Below, in pieces: positions 9,650 to 18,146 of a stretch of DNA of 64,000 nucleotides (position 1 is the first letter of the stretch; the number at the start of each line of letters is the position of its first letter). The stretch covers positions 50,783 to 114,782 of the forward strand of contig NZ_QMJY01000077.1 in the NCBI RefSeq assembly GCF_003574395.1, given 5' to 3'. The notes below the pieces were generated by a model. The model made no database searches, was not told the DNA's origin, and worked only from the letters and a program-made list of their open reading frames with translations. The DNA is from Tabrizicola thermarum. GTDB lineage: Bacteria; Pseudomonadota; Alphaproteobacteria; Rhodobacterales; Rhodobacteraceae. A program made the translations under genes and the position numbers.

Positions 9650-10159
9650 CTAGAGGCGCTCTCCACGGATGGTCGCGATGTGCTTGAACACCAGCGCGAA
9701 GGCCTGGAGCAGCATGAGGACGAGACAGACGGTCAGAAGCGCCTTGATCGGGATGACCGAGGGGTTCCACATCGAAAATCGCTTTTCATTGGTCTGGATG
9801 GCGTATTGCAGCGACGAGATCGAGCCCACCAGCATCACGCCCAGGTAGAAGATCATGCACCAGACGGTGACCAGATCCAGCTTCGCCTTCCCCCGGTCCG
9901 ACAGGTTCGCGTACCACAGGTCCATCCGCACATGTTCGTTGTTCTTCATCGTGATCGGGCCGCCCATGAAGTAATAGGCCGCCAGGGTGAACTGGGTGAA
10001 CTCGATGGCCCAGTGGACCGGGATGTTGAGGACGTTGCGGGTCACCGCATCCAGGAGAAGCGTCGCGCCCATGACGAAGATCAGCGCGGCGGCCAGGTAA
10101 CCCACATAGTCGGACACCTTGTCGACGACCCTTACATAGGCGCGGATCACCCCCAGCAC
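9650..10159 (-). CDS. dctQ: TRAP transporter small permease subunit
   Basis: A membrane protein of about 169 residues with four hydrophobic helices (YLAAALIFVMGATLLLD, FTQFTLAAYYFMGGP, TVWCMIFYLGVMLVG and ALLTVCLVLMLLQAF) and the DctQ-like motif NVLNIPVHWAIEFTQ. It couples DctP to DctM. No ATG lies in frame before the first helix; GTG at 10159 is chosen since GAGG sits five bases upstream (10164-10168) and this places the first helix at the usual distance. GTG at 10150 is an alternative. First gene of the dctQMP operon, divergent from the flavoprotein operon at 10520. Confidence 0.85.
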   Translation of the reverse strand: MLGVIRAYVRVVDKVSDYVGYLAAALIFVMGATLLLDAVTRNVLNIPVHWAIEFTQFTLAAYYFMGGPITMKNNEHVRMDLWYANLSDRGKAKLDLVTVWCMIFYLGVMLVGSISSLQYAIQTNEKRFSMWNPSVIPIKALLTVCLVLMLLQAFALVFKHIATIRGERL

Positions 10160-10519
10160 GATAGCCTCGCCGAAAGACCCCGGTTCCTGTTCATTGTTTC
10201 CGTCCTGTTTCCATCCCTGCCGTGATCCGGGTCGGGGCCGTTCGGCCAGGCGCACGGGCGACCGTCCGATGCAAGGTGACACCGCGCTGCACGCATCCGG
10301 ATCAACACTTCCCCACTCTGCCAGCGACCCGTCCTGTCCCCAGACAGACGAGGGGCCGCCGATCCTTCCCTCCATAGCCGACCGCGCAAGTCGCCCGAGG
10401 TCAATCTTTTTTTGACCGCGCGGTGAAAATTCTTGCATCTCACGGCATGGCTGCGCTTGACGGAGGGGCAGGCCGTCCCTTTCATGGCGGTCAGATCCCG
10501 ATGAGCCCGAGGAAGCGTC
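10160..10519. promoter_or_regulatory. Divergent promoter region between dctQMP and the flavoprotein-kinase operon
   Basis: About 360 bases with no gene that I can support. The clearest signal is the inverted repeat GGTCAA (10399-10404), seven-base spacer TCTTTTT, TTGACC (10412-10417), in an A/T-rich island unlike the surroundings. It is a good candidate for a regulator-binding site that could control both directions. A ribosome-binding stretch (GAGGAAG, 10508-10514) precedes the TTG start at 10520. Confidence 0.45.
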
Positions 10520-11902
10520 TTGCCCGAACCCCTGCCCGGTTTCGATGTGGCGGTGATCGGCGCCGGCGTGGTCGGCTGCGCCCTCGCGCGGGCCTTCACG
10601 CTGGCCGGTGCCCGGGTGGTGGTGCTGGAAAAGGCGGCAGATGTGCTGGACGGCGCCTCCAAGGGCAATTCGGCGATCCTGCACACCGGATTCGATGCGC
10701 CCGAAGGCTCGCTGGAACTGGCCTGCGTCCGCGAGGGCTATCGGCTGTATCACGAGATTCACGACCGTCTCGGCCTGCCGGTGATTCGATCCGGGGCCAT
10801 GGTGCTGGCCTGGACCGAGGAGGAAGAGGCCAGCCTGCCCGCGCTGATGGCGCAGGCGGTGGCCAACGGCGTCACCGATGTCGCCCCGCTGACCGGAGCC
10901 GAAGCCCGCGCGCTGGAGCCGCAGCTTTCGCCCAGGGTGCGGGCGGGGTTCCGGGTTCCGGGCGAGCATCTGATCGACCCCTGGTCTGCCGCGCATGGCT
11001 ATCTGTTGCAGGCCCTGGCCAATGGCGCGGTGCTGATGCGGCAGGCCGAGGTCGTGTCGGGCCATCGTGCGGGCGGTGCCTGGCGGCTGGCGACGACGGC
11101 GGGGACGGTCTCGGCGTCCCTGGTCATCAACGCCGCGGGGCTTTGGGGCGACGAGGTCGACCGGCGCGTGACGGGGGAAAGCTGGTTCACGATCAGGCCG
11201 CGCAAGGGCCAGTTCGTGGTCTATGACAAAAGCGCGGCAGCCTTGGCGGGACATATCCTGCTGCCGGTGCCGACGAAGATCACCAAGGGAATCGTCGTCT
11301 GCCGAACGGCCTTTGGCAACCTTCTGGTCGGCCCGACGGCCGAGGAGCAGGAGGACCGCATCCACGCCTCGGTCGAGCGCGAGACCTTGCAGGCGCTGAT
11401 GCGGCGGGGCTGCGAGATCCTGCCCGCCCTGGCCGGGCACGAGGTGACGGCGGTCTATGCCGGTCTGCGGCCTGCGACCGAGGAAAAGGAATACCGCATC
11501 CGCACCGATCTGGCCGAGGGCTATATCTGCGTCGGCGGCATCCGGTCGACGGGGCTGTCGGCTGCGCTGGGCATCGCGGCCCATGTCCTGCGGCTGGCGG
11601 GGCGGGACGACGTGCCCTTGGCCGATCCGAAATGGCCGAAGATGCCCAACCTCTCGGTCGAAGGCGCGCGGGACTGGCAATCTGCGGGGCATGGCGGGGT
11701 GGTCTGCCACTGCGAGCTTGTCACCCGGCGCGAGATCGAGGCTGCGCTGACCGGCCCTCTGGCCGCGGGCAGTCTGGCGGGGCTGAAGCGGCGGACCCGG
11801 GTGACGATGGGGCGCTGTCAGGGCTTCTACTGTTCGGCCGAACTGGCGCGGCTGACCGAGGGTCGGCTGGCGCAGCCCATGCTGGGGGCGGCGCATGACT
11901 GA
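10520..11902 (+). CDS. FAD-dependent oxidoreductase with C-terminal [2Fe-2S] BFD domain (GlpA-like)
   Basis: A 460-residue flavoprotein of the DAO/glycerol-3-phosphate dehydrogenase family. The dinucleotide-binding motif VAVIGAGVVGCALARAFTLAG is at residues ~10-30, the family segment SKGNSAILHTGFDA follows, and the C-terminus (from ~395) carries CHCELVTRREIEAAL and GRCQGFYC, four cysteines spaced as in the BFD-like [2Fe-2S] domain that anaerobic GlpA and related dehydrogenases have. Likely oxidises glycerol-3-phosphate or a similar hydroxy compound and passes electrons through the cluster. Start is TTG at 10520 with GAGGAAG upstream. Overlaps the next flavoprotein gene by eight bases. Confidence 0.85.
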   Translation: MPEPLPGFDVAVIGAGVVGCALARAFTLAGARVVVLEKAADVLDGASKGNSAILHTGFDAPEGSLELACVREGYRLYHEIHDRLGLPVIRSGAMVLAWTEEEEASLPALMAQAVANGVTDVAPLTGAEARALEPQLSPRVRAGFRVPGEHLIDPWSAAHGYLLQALANGAVLMRQAEVVSGHRAGGAWRLATTAGTVSASLVINAAGLWGDEVDRRVTGESWFTIRPRKGQFVVYDKSAAALAGHILLPVPTKITKGIVVCRTAFGNLLVGPTAEEQEDRIHASVERETLQALMRRGCEILPALAGHEVTAVYAGLRPATEEKEYRIRTDLAEGYICVGGIRSTGLSAALGIAAHVLRLAGRDDVPLADPKWPKMPNLSVEGARDWQSAGHGGVVCHCELVTRREIEAALTGPLAAGSLAGLKRRTRVTMGRCQGFYCSAELARLTEGRLAQPMLGAAHD

Positions 11903-13103
11903 GGTGATCGTCATCGGCAGCGGTCCCGCCGGTCTTGCAGCGGCGACCGAACTGGCCAGGGCGGGGCGACAGGTGACGGTGCTGGAGCGTGAGGCGGAGG
12001 CGGGCGGGATTCCGCGCCATTGCGGCCACTATCCCTATGGTCTGCGCGAGTTTCACCGCCTGCTGCGCGGCCCCGACTATGCGGCCCGGCTGCGCGAGGC
12101 GGCGCTGAAGGCGGGCGTGGTGATCCGGACCCGGACCACGGTCACAGCCCTGCGGCCGGGTGGCGAGGTCGAGATCACCGACGACAGCGGCGTGGCAACG
12201 CTGGCCGCACGGGCGGTGCTGCTGGCGACGGGCGTGCGCGAGACCAGCCGCGCGGCCCGGCTGATCGGGGGCGACAAACCCGGTGGGGTCCTGTCCACGG
12301 GCGCGTTGCAGGGGATCGTCTACCTGAACCATCAGTCCCCGTTCCGCCGCCCGGTCATCCTTGGCACCGAGCTTGTGGCCTTCTCGGCCCTGCTGACCTG
12401 CCGCCATGCCGGGATCAGGCCCCTGGCGATGGTCGAACCGAACGCCCGGATCACCGCACGCTCTCCCGCCATCTGGCTGGCCCGGCTGATGGGCGTGCCG
12501 GTGCATCTGCAGTCCGACATCACCCATATCCATGGCCGCGCGCAGGTCGAAGGCGTCACTCTGGCGACACCGGCGGGCAGGCGCGAGCTGGCGACGGATG
12601 GCGTGATCGTCACCGGCGGGTTCCGCCCCGATGCGATGCTGCTGCGCGCCAGCCATCTGGAGGTCGATGCGGGCTCGGGCGGGCCGGTGATCGACCCCTG
12701 GGGCCGGCTCTCCGATCCCGCCTATTTCGCGGCGGGCAACCTTTTGCGCGGGGTCGAGACGGCAGACTGGTGCTGGGACGAGGGGCGCCGCACCGCAGGT
12801 GCCATCCTTGCCGCGCTGGAGGGCCGTCTGCCGCAGCCGGAGGGAAGCAGGATCAGCCTGGACCATCCCGCCCTGCGGCTGGCGGTGCCTCAGGTCGTTG
12901 TCGCGGGCGGGGCAGAGGTGGTGCATCGGCGGTTGCAGATAAGGCTGGACCGGCCGGTGAGGGGGCAGCTGCGCCTGATGCAGGCGGGGCGCGTGGTCAG
13001 CGCCGCGCGCGTGGACAGCCTGCCGGAGCGGCGCCTGTCGCTGGCCTTGCCGCAAGCGCCGGGGTCCGGCCCGCTGACCCTGTCGATCCGGGAGAAACCG
13101 TGA
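11895..13103 (+). CDS. NAD(P)/FAD-dependent oxidoreductase, partner of the GlpA-like protein
   Basis: A 402-residue pyridine-nucleotide-disulfide-type flavoprotein: VIVIGSGPAGLAAATELARAG at residues 3-23, ARAVLLATGVRETSRAARL near 110, and a terminal FAD motif GRLSDPAYFAAGNLLRG near 275. After ~310 there is an additional ~90-residue beta-rich tail. No CxxC redox pair is visible, so it is not a disulfide reductase. In Firmicutes and Thermotogales such a protein sits beside BFD-containing glycerol-3-phosphate dehydrogenases and glycerol kinase, together with a small DUF1667 protein; the latter is not found here. Its stop overlaps the GTG start of the kinase. Confidence 0.82.
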   Translation: MTEVIVIGSGPAGLAAATELARAGRQVTVLEREAEAGGIPRHCGHYPYGLREFHRLLRGPDYAARLREAALKAGVVIRTRTTVTALRPGGEVEITDDSGVATLAARAVLLATGVRETSRAARLIGGDKPGGVLSTGALQGIVYLNHQSPFRRPVILGTELVAFSALLTCRHAGIRPLAMVEPNARITARSPAIWLARLMGVPVHLQSDITHIHGRAQVEGVTLATPAGRRELATDGVIVTGGFRPDAMLLRASHLEVDAGSGGPVIDPWGRLSDPAYFAAGNLLRGVETADWCWDEGRRTAGAILAALEGRLPQPEGSRISLDHPALRLAVPQVVVAGGAEVVHRRLQIRLDRPVRGQLRLMQAGRVVSAARVDSLPERRLSLALPQAPGSGPLTLSIREKP

Positions 13104-14533
13104 AGGTCGCCGCCATCGACCAGGGCACGACCAGCACCCGCGTCCTGCGGCTGGACGCGGGCGGAGCGTTGCACCCGGTCCTGTCCCTGTCCCATGCCCA
13201 GACCTACCCCGCCCCCGGCCATGTCGAGCAGGACGGCGAAGAGCTTCTGGCCAATGTCCGCGCCTGTCTGGAGGCGGCGGGGGCGGACGCCTTCGGGCTG
13301 GCCAATCAGGGTGAAAGCTGTCTGGCCTGGGATGCGCGCGACGGCCGCCCGATCTGCCCGGTCATCACCTGGCAGGACGACCGGACCGCGGATGTGACGG
13401 CGGCCCTGGCGCGGCAGGGCGCGGGTCCGCTGGTGATGGAGCGGGCGGGATTGCCGCTGGATCCCTATTTCTCGGCCTCCAAGCTGGGCTGGATCCTGCG
13501 CCATGTTCCGCGCGCGGCAGAGCTTGCCCGACGGGGGCAGCTTCGGCTTGGCACCACGGATGCCTTCTTCCGCGACCGGCTGACCGGGCGGTTCGAGACC
13601 GACATCGCCACGGCCTCGCGCACGTCGCTGATGCACCTTGCGACGGGCAGTTGGGACCCGGAGCTTTGCGCTCTGTTTGGCGTTCCGGTGGACTGCCTGC
13701 CGGCGATCGGCCCGACCTCGGGCGACCTTGGGGTGCTGCCGGGGGGGGCGAGGCTTGCGGCCTCGATCGTGGACCAGCAGGCGGCGCTGTATGGCCACGG
13801 CTGCCGGACGCCGGGGGATGCCAAGGTGACATTCGGCACCGGGGCCTTCGTGCAATGCCTGACGGGGGCCTTGCTGCGGCCCGAAACGCCGGGGCCCCTG
13901 CCCACGGTTGCCTGGCAGCGGGCGGGTGAGGCGGTGACCTATGCTCTGGACGGCGGGGTCTATGCGGCCGGATCGGCGGTCAACTGGGCCCGGGAGCTTG
14001 GGCTTTTTGCCGAGTTCGAGGCGCTGGGCGGTTTTGATCGCCCGCCCGCCATCGACCGGGGGATCGTCTTTGTCCCCGCGCTTGCCGGGCTGGGCTGTCC
14101 GCACTGGAACCGCGCGGCGCGGGGGGCCTGGCTGGGGATGTCGCTTGCCGACGGCAAGGCCGACCTCGTTCAGGCGCTGCTGGAAGGGATCGCCCTGCGC
14201 ACCGCCGAGGTTCTTGCCGCGATGCGCGCGCTGCATCCGTTCCGGGGGCCGGTGTCCGTGGACGGAGGCCTGTCGCAAAGCGCCTATTTCGTGCAGTTCC
14301 TGTCCGAAGTGGCCGGATGCGACCTATTCCTGTCCGACGAGACGGAACAGACCGCCGCCGGACTTGCCCGCATGGCGGCCGAGGCCGTGGGTCTGGTGGA
14401 CCTGCCGGACCCGCGACAGGGGCGGCAGGTGGCGGGATCGGACCGGGACCGCGCAGGCCGCCTTGCGCGCTTTGCCGCAGCGTTGCAGGCGGTCGACGCC
14501 TACGCCGGTCATGCAGCCGGTTCTTCCACCTGA
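13100..14533 (+). CDS. FGGY family carbohydrate kinase (glycerol kinase-like)
   Basis: A 477-residue kinase of the ASKHA/FGGY family: VAAIDQGTTSTRVLRLDAGG at the N-terminus (phosphate-1), QGESCLAWD and TWQDDRT (substrate-site region of glycerol/xylulose kinases), VTFGTGAFVQC (phosphate-2) and SVDGGLSQSAYFVQFLSEV (adenosine site). It is closest in layout to glycerol kinase, and the two flavoproteins before it support a glycerol or related polyol substrate, though the exact sugar is not provable here. Starts with GTG at 13100, overlapping the preceding TGA (GTGA), so all three genes form one coupled operon. Confidence 0.85.
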   Translation: MKVAAIDQGTTSTRVLRLDAGGALHPVLSLSHAQTYPAPGHVEQDGEELLANVRACLEAAGADAFGLANQGESCLAWDARDGRPICPVITWQDDRTADVTAALARQGAGPLVMERAGLPLDPYFSASKLGWILRHVPRAAELARRGQLRLGTTDAFFRDRLTGRFETDIATASRTSLMHLATGSWDPELCALFGVPVDCLPAIGPTSGDLGVLPGGARLAASIVDQQAALYGHGCRTPGDAKVTFGTGAFVQCLTGALLRPETPGPLPTVAWQRAGEAVTYALDGGVYAAGSAVNWARELGLFAEFEALGGFDRPPAIDRGIVFVPALAGLGCPHWNRAARGAWLGMSLADGKADLVQALLEGIALRTAEVLAAMRALHPFRGPVSVDGGLSQSAYFVQFLSEVAGCDLFLSDETEQTAAGLARMAAEAVGLVDLPDPRQGRQVAGSDRDRAGRLARFAAALQAVDAYAGHAAGSST

Positions 14534-14648
14534 GGTCCGGCATCGGCATATCGGCCTCTCTGATCCGGGCCGGACCGATTGACAGATGCCGCGCAGAGGC
14601 ACAGAAGCGGGCATGTCGCATTTTTCCCGGACCGAAGGATGCCCGCCG

Positions 14649-15668
14649 ATGACCCGTGCCGACCGCGATCCGGGCCGCGCCCGGTCCGGTGCCGTCATCC
14701 CGCGCGGGGTGGCGCATGTCCGGCTGGAGGGGCCGGTCGTCACCCGCGACTTCGCCTTTCTGGTGCTGCCGCGGTTCACGTTCCTCGCCTTCGCCTCGGC
14801 CATCGACCCGCTGCGGATCGCCAACCAGCTGACGCAACAGCCGCTGTATCGCTATCGTCTGGTCAGCATGGATGGCGGACCGGTCGAAAGCTCGGCCGGG
14901 GTGCGGGTCGAGGTGGATCAGGGGCTGGAGCCGCTGAGCCGCGAGACGACGGCGATCGTCTGTTCGGGAACCGATGCCAGTCAGGCGGCGGACAAGCGCG
15001 TGCTGGCCTGGCTGCGCGAGCATTCCCGCAAGGGCGGGGGCCTGGGGGCGATCTGCACCGGGGCCTATACGCTGGCGCGGGCGGGTCTGCTGGGCGAGGA
15101 CGCCCCGGCGGTGCATTGGGAGAACCGGCCGGCCTATCGCGAGCTGTTCGACGTGGAACCGCTGGAGCAGATCTATGTCATCGGCACGCGGCATTTCTCG
15201 TGCGCGGGGGGCGAGGCGGGGGTGGACCTGATGCTGGCGCTGATCGCCCGCGACCACGGGCAGAAGCTGGCCGATGCGGTGGCCGAGATGTGCCTGCATT
15301 CGCGCCGGCGCGAGGCGAGCGCGACGCAGAAGAAGGTCTATCCTGCCCCGATGCTGGCCCGGCATCCGGCGGTGGCCCGGGTGATCGCGGCGATGCAGGC
15401 GAATATTGCGACTCCGCTGGACCGCGAGGCGCTGGCCCGTGTTTTCGGCCGGTCGCCCCGGCATCTGGAGCGTATTTTCCGGGCCGTCGTGCAGGAGACC
15501 CCGAAGAGCTATTACCTGGGTCTGCGGCTGGAAGAGGCGCGGGACCTGTTGTCGGACACGACGCTGTCGATCCTCGAGGTGGCGGTGGCGACCGGGTTCA
15601 ACTCGCGGTCCAGCTTTTCCAAGGCCTACAGGAAGCGGTTCGGGCAAAGCCCGGCCCGGACGCGGTAG
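14649..15668 (+). CDS. GlxA family transcriptional regulator (DJ-1/PfpI plus AraC HTH)
   Basis: A 339-residue regulator. N-terminal DJ-1/PfpI-like amidotransferase-type domain (residues ~30-190, with the elbow GAICTGAYTLARAGLL and the HWENRPAY strand), then a C-terminal AraC pair of helix-turn-helix motifs (REALARVFGRSPRHLERIF and ILEVAVATGFNSRSSFSKAYRKRFG). Family members control catabolism of quaternary amines and other nitrogen compounds. AAGGA (14635-14639) precedes the ATG at 14649 by nine bases; earlier in-frame ATGs lack this. It follows the kinase gene by 115 bases on the same strand and may or may not regulate it. Confidence 0.9.
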   Translation: MTRADRDPGRARSGAVIPRGVAHVRLEGPVVTRDFAFLVLPRFTFLAFASAIDPLRIANQLTQQPLYRYRLVSMDGGPVESSAGVRVEVDQGLEPLSRETTAIVCSGTDASQAADKRVLAWLREHSRKGGGLGAICTGAYTLARAGLLGEDAPAVHWENRPAYRELFDVEPLEQIYVIGTRHFSCAGGEAGVDLMLALIARDHGQKLADAVAEMCLHSRRREASATQKKVYPAPMLARHPAVARVIAAMQANIATPLDREALARVFGRSPRHLERIFRAVVQETPKSYYLGLRLEEARDLLSDTTLSILEVAVATGFNSRSSFSKAYRKRFGQSPARTR

Positions 15669-15681
15669 CGGCCCGCTCTCT

Positions 15682-15723
15682 GATCCGCGCGCGGCAGGCG
15701 GGGATCCGCGCGCGGCAGGCGGG
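15682..15723. repeat. Two tandem copies of a 21-base unit
   Basis: The unit GATCCGCGCGCGGCAGGCGGG occupies 15682-15702 and is repeated exactly at 15703-15723, between the GlxA-type regulator and tex. No function is apparent; it looks like a recent slippage duplication. Confidence 0.8.
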
Positions 15724-15779
15724 GTTCACCCTGATCCGGTCGGCGGCTAAGGTGCCCGCCCCAAGTCCTGAGGATTCGC

Positions 15780-18089
15780 ATGAGCCCGACGTCTGACTCT
15801 CCCCAGATCGCCCGCCTGATCGCCACGGAAATCGGCGCCTCGCCCCAGCAGGTCAGCGCGGCGGTGGCGCTTCTGGACGGGGGCGCCACGGTGCCGTTCA
15901 TCGCACGCTACCGGAAAGAGGTGACGGGGGGCCTGGACGACAGCCAGCTGCGGAAACTGGAGGAACGGCTGGCCTATCTGCGCGAGCTGGAGGCGCGGCG
16001 GGGGGCGATACTTGCGTCGATCACCGAGCAGGGCAAGCTGACGGAGGACCTCGCGCGGGCGATTGCCGGGGCGGTGACGAAGGCCGAGCTGGAGGACATC
16101 TACCTTCCGTTCAAGCCCAAGCGCCGCACCAGGGCGATGATCGCCCGCGAGGCGGGGTTGCAGGGGCTTGTGGATGCGATCCTGGCGGATCGGTCAGCCG
16201 ATCCGTCGGTGCTGGCGGGCGGGTTCCTGTCGGAGGGCTTCCCCGACGCCAAGGCCGCTCTGGAGGGGGCACGGGACATCATTGCCGAGGGGCTGGCCGA
16301 GGATGCCTCGCTGCTGGGGCGCCTGCGCGACCACATGCGCAAGGTGGGCCGGCTGGTGGCGAAGGTCGTGCCGGGGAAAGAGGCGGCGGGGGCGAAGTTC
16401 GCGGATTACTTCGCGCATGCCGAGGAGTTCTCGCGCGTGCCGAGCCACCGGGCCCTGGCGATGTTCCGGGGGCGGAACGAGGAGGTGCTGACCCTGGACC
16501 TGGAGGTCGATGCCGAGGCGCCGCGCGGGGAAAGCCCGGCGGAGCGCGCCTGCGGGGCGGCGGTCGGTGCAGGGGGCTCTGGTCCGGGCGACAAATGGCT
16601 GCGCGAGGCGGCGGCCTGGGCCTGGCGGGTGAAGATCCGCACCAGCCTGACGCTGGACCTGATGGCCGAGCTGCGCGAGGCGGCGGAGGCCGAGGCGATC
16701 CGGGTTTTCGCGCGGAACCTCAAGGACTTGCTCCTGGCCGCCCCTGCGGGGGGGAAGGCCACGATGGGGCTTGACCCCGGCATCCGCACGGGTGTGAAGG
16801 TTGCGGTGGTGGATGCGACGGGGAAGGTCGTGGCGACGGATACGGTCTATCCGTTCCAGCCGAAAATGGATGTGAAGGGCGCGCAGATGGCGCTGGCCCG
16901 GCTGATCGGCCAGCATGGGGTGAAGCTGATCGCCATCGGCAACGGCACGGCCAGCCGCGAGACGGAAAAGCTGGTGGCCGATCTGCTGTCGGTGCTGCCG
17001 GGGCCGGAAAAGCCGGTGAAGGTGGTGGTCTCGGAGGCCGGGGCGAGCGTCTATTCGGCCTCGGAACTGGCGGCGAAGGAGTTTCCCGATCTGGACGTGT
17101 CGTTGCGCGGGGCGGTGTCCATCGCGCGGCGCTTGCAGGACCCCCTGGCCGAGCTGGTGAAGATCGAGCCGAAGGCGATCGGCGTGGGGCAGTACCAGCA
17201 TGACGTGGACCAGCACCGGCTGGCGAAGTCGCTGGACGCGGTGGTCGAGGATGCGGTGAACGCGGTGGGGGTGGACCTGAACACCGCCTCGGCGCCCCTG
17301 CTGGCGCGGGTGTCGGGCGTGGGGCCCGGGCTGGCCGAGGCCATCGTGGCGCATCGCGATCAGAACGGTCCTTTTGCGACGCGCAAGGATCTGCTGAAGG
17401 TCGCGCGGCTGGGGCCGAAGGCCTTCGAGCAGGCGGCGGGGTTCCTGCGGATCACCGGCGGGCCCGAGCCGCTGGATGCCTCGTCGGTGCACCCGGAAGC
17501 CTATGATGTGGCGCGCAAGATCGTCGCGGCCTGCGGGCGGGACATCCGCAGCCTGATGGGCGACGGGGCGGTGCTGAAGCGGCTGAACCCGGCCGATTTC
17601 GTGGATGACCGGTTCGGGTTGCCGACGGTGAAGGACATCCTGGCGGAATTGGAGAAGCCCGGGCGCGATCCCCGCCCAAGCTTCAGGACGGCGACGTTCA
17701 CCGACGGAGTGAACGAGATCACCGACCTGAAGCCCGGCATGGTGCTGGAAGGCACCGTCACCAATGTCGCGGCCTTCGGGGCCTTTGTGGACATCGGCGT
17801 GCATCAGGACGGGCTGGTGCATGTGAGCCAGCTGTCGGACAGCTTCGTCAGGGACCCGCATGCCGTGGTGAAGGCGGGCGATGTGGTCAAGGTCCGGGTG
17901 GTCGAGGTCGACGTGGCGCGCAAGCGCATCGGGCTGACGATGAAATCGGATGGCGGGGCGAGCGCGAAGGATCAGGTGCGCGAGCGGGGGCCGGGGCCGC
18001 AGAAGCCGGTGCGGGGGCCGATGCAGAGCGGGCCGCAGGGCGGGGGGAACGCGTTCGCGGAGGCCCTGAAGGGCAAGTTCGGGCGGTAG
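15780..18089 (+). CDS. tex: Tex, S1 RNA-binding transcription accessory protein
   Basis: A 769-residue cytoplasmic nucleic-acid-binding protein. Domain order seen: Tex N-terminal helical region ([20 protein letters not shown] and [24 protein letters not shown]), a YqgF/RNase H-like domain ([18 protein letters not shown] near residue 327), a helix-hairpin-helix region ([20 protein letters not shown] near 500) and a C-terminal S1 domain (~645-715, [31 protein letters not shown]), followed by a glycine-rich tail. Length is that of the family. It affects transcription termination or RNA turnover. Convergent with tldD; a palindrome pair separates their ends. Confidence 0.95.
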   Translation: MSPTSDSPQIARLIATEIGASPQQVSAAVALLDGGATVPFIARYRKEVTGGLDDSQLRKLEERLAYLRELEARRGAILASITEQGKLTEDLARAIAGAVTKAELEDIYLPFKPKRRTRAMIAREAGLQGLVDAILADRSADPSVLAGGFLSEGFPDAKAALEGARDIIAEGLAEDASLLGRLRDHMRKVGRLVAKVVPGKEAAGAKFADYFAHAEEFSRVPSHRALAMFRGRNEEVLTLDLEVDAEAPRGESPAERACGAAVGAGGSGPGDKWLREAAAWAWRVKIRTSLTLDLMAELREAAEAEAIRVFARNLKDLLLAAPAGGKATMGLDPGIRTGVKVAVVDATGKVVATDTVYPFQPKMDVKGAQMALARLIGQHGVKLIAIGNGTASRETEKLVADLLSVLPGPEKPVKVVVSEAGASVYSASELAAKEFPDLDVSLRGAVSIARRLQDPLAELVKIEPKAIGVGQYQHDVDQHRLAKSLDAVVEDAVNAVGVDLNTASAPLLARVSGVGPGLAEAIVAHRDQNGPFATRKDLLKVARLGPKAFEQAAGFLRITGGPEPLDASSVHPEAYDVARKIVAACGRDIRSLMGDGAVLKRLNPADFVDDRFGLPTVKDILAELEKPGRDPRPSFRTATFTDGVNEITDLKPGMVLEGTVTNVAAFGAFVDIGVHQDGLVHVSQLSDSFVRDPHAVVKAGDVVKVRVVEVDVARKRIGLTMKSDGGASAKDQVRERGPGPQKPVRGPMQSGPQGGGNAFAEALKGKFGR

Positions 18090-18093
18090 GGGC

Positions 18094-18137
18094 CAAAATC
18101 CTTCGAAGGATTTTGCAAGACTTTTCGAAAAGTCTTG
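18094..18137. terminator. Tandem TTCGAA palindromes (repeat family A, copy 2), bidirectional terminator
   Basis: CAAAATCC-TTCGAA-GGATTTTG (18094-18115) is followed at once by CAAGACTT-TTCGAA-AAGTCTTG (18116-18137). Both are perfect 22-base palindromes. The element fills the 57-base gap between the convergent tex and tldD stop codons, where it can end both transcripts. Confidence 0.75.
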
Positions 18138-18146
18138 CGCCCTCGG

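Noticed and set aside
10147..10200. ATG at 10194 as start of dctQ, with a frameshift
   Set aside because: The ATG reads in a different frame that ends at 10147. A GTG at 10159 with GAGG upstream gives a normal DctQ, so no frameshift is needed.
8117..10225. A 702-codon plus-strand frame opposite dctP and dctM
   Set aside because: Full of His, Gln, Asp and Arg repeats, the mirror of codon bias in the TRAP genes beneath it.
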